Shown here in pieces: positions 63,129-64,000 of a stretch of DNA of 64,000 bases. The notes beneath the pieces are model-generated. The model was given only the letters and a program-made list of their open reading frames with translations. It had not been told where the DNA came from and searched no databases. The translations under genes and the position numbers were made by a program. The first letter of the stretch is position 1; each line of letters begins with the position of its first letter. Source of the DNA: Nocardia anocheti (GTDB taxonomy: Bacteria > Actinomycetota > Actinomycetes > Mycobacteriales > Mycobacteriaceae); the NCBI RefSeq assembly GCF_029675105.1, contig NZ_JAQQFV010000010.1, forward strand, positions 1 to 64,000. Direction: 5' to 3'.

Positions 63129-64000
63129 TCAGCCGAGTGTCGACAGCCAGTCGTGCAGCCAGGTGACGGCGGTGTGCCCGCTGTCGACGGGGTAGCTGCC
63201 GTAGCACATGTGGGTCCCTGATCCGTAGAAGTGCGCGAGCTGACGCGCGCGTTCGTCGCGAGCCGCGTCGGTGAGCTCGCCCTGTCCGTCGGCGGATCGC
63301 AGGGCGGTCAGCATTTCCGCCGCTGTGGTCCGGTAGCGGGGAAGATCCTCGGGATGGTCCGCGCGGACTCCGGCCAGGGCGCTGGCGATGGCGGTGACGA
63401 AGTCCTCGTCGTCGGTCGAGCAATACAGATCGCCGACGGCGCAGATCGTGCGGACGCGGCCGGTGACCGAGCCGAACCCGCCGGGACGCGGCCCTCGGAC
63501 GCCGACGCCGTGGGCGGGCGGGCCGACCTGGGTATCGGCCCGCGATCGCTGGGGATCGGAGAGCAGGCCGACGGCCCGTACGCGATCCGGCGCACGACGC
63601 CACCGCCCCGGCCGATCTCCGCCACCAGATCGCCTGCGGCGTCGGCGCCCTGGCTGTAGCCGATCACGGCGAAGTCGGTGCCGGGGCAGCGGTCGGCCGT
63701 GGTGCGGATCAACTCGCGCGCGGTATCGACGGCGACCTGCTGCGACGCGCCATAGACCTTGCCCTCCCAGGGGAAGGCCGTCGCGGGATAGTCGACATAG
63801 GTGACCTGCTCGCTCGCGGGCAGACCGTCGGTCACCCCGGCGAGCATGCCGGGGCCCGTGGTGTGCCGGGCCGCACCGGTTTCCCAGGTGCCCGGAATCG
63901 CGATGACCGAGAGGCCGGGGCAGCCTGGATCCGCTGCGGCGTCGCTCGTCACCGTGCCGGTTGTTCCGGTCGTGAGCGCGATCGCCGTACCGGCGGCCAA
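63129..64000 (-). pseudogene. Cutinase-family esterase, frameshifted and cut by the window edge
   Basis: The 5' part (64000 down to about 63600) reads as a cutinase: CPGLSVIAIPGTWETG, TYVDYPATAFPWEGKVYGASQQ, nucleophile in FAVIGYSQGADAAGDLVAEIG. The reading then must change frame near 63585-63605, where the other frame continues APDRVRAVGLLSDPQRS, GFGSVTGRVRTICAVGDLYCST and ends at 63129 with the His region YPVDSGHTAVTWLHDWL. One base is missing (or two inserted). It may be a real pseudogene or a sequencing error. The start lies beyond the window. Confidence 0.75.

Overview
The window is high-GC DNA of a mycolic-acid actinomycete, most probably Nocardia. The reasons are: extreme codon-third GC; GTG starts and 4-base ATGA/GTGA gene overlaps; an antigen-85-type mycolyltransferase, a cutinase and a small glycine-zipper secreted protein typical of Nocardia; and a first third that follows the Mycobacterium tuberculosis Rv1691-Rv1713 gene order.

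Region 1 (1-21.75 kb) is the conserved core: TPR protein, HAD phosphatase, a small conserved protein, tlyA, nadK, recN, steA, steB, pyrG, Nudix, xerD, parA, scpA, scpB, rluB, cmk and der. It covers rRNA modification, NADP synthesis, DNA repair, cell division, CTP supply and chromosome segregation. Two oddities stand out: the first protein carries a very long Arg-Gly repeat region, and RluB has a smaller extension of the same style. Three genes (SRPBCC, SnoaL-like, MarR) are inserted between recN and steA.

Region 2 (21.75-34.5 kb) is mixed metabolism: a TetR/hydrolase pair, an aspartokinase diverging from a homoserine-dehydrogenase homologue that has lost its catalytic segments, an epoxide-hydrolase-like enzyme, a GNAT, a DUF574 methyltransferase, a CRP-site-driven small membrane protein, an RCK_C-type regulator, a sugar porter next to a glucose-dehydrogenase-like enzyme, an SDR and a PaaX-like regulator.

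Region 3 (34.5-45.7 kb) is lipid/xenobiotic metabolism: an XRE-TetR fusion regulator facing an acyl-CoA dehydrogenase/APH/SDR operon, an AurF-type diiron oxygenase, an SDR and hydrolase diverging from a KstR-like box, a YdcF-like protein, a sugar-dehydrogenase lipoprotein, a CPBP protease and two gene remnants (GGDEF, TetR).

Region 4 (45.7-61.1 kb) is the most interesting part. A six-gene meta-cleavage operon (hydrolase, extradiol dioxygenase, flavin hydroxylase, hydratase, acylating aldehyde dehydrogenase, aldolase) is surrounded by two paralogous ACMSD-type amidohydrolases (one Tat-exported), a DUF2993 protein, a DUF3533 permease, an acyltransferase and three TetR regulators. An inverted repeat TGAT-N6-ATCA (exact or one mismatch) recurs at six promoter regions of this block, which suggests one dedicated TetR regulon for an unidentified aromatic substrate that also covers envelope genes. 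Region 5 (61.1-64 kb) holds secreted proteins: a mycolyltransferase-like esterase, the glycine-zipper protein and a frameshifted cutinase cut by the window edge.

No rRNA, tRNA, CRISPR array or insertion sequence was found by eye.
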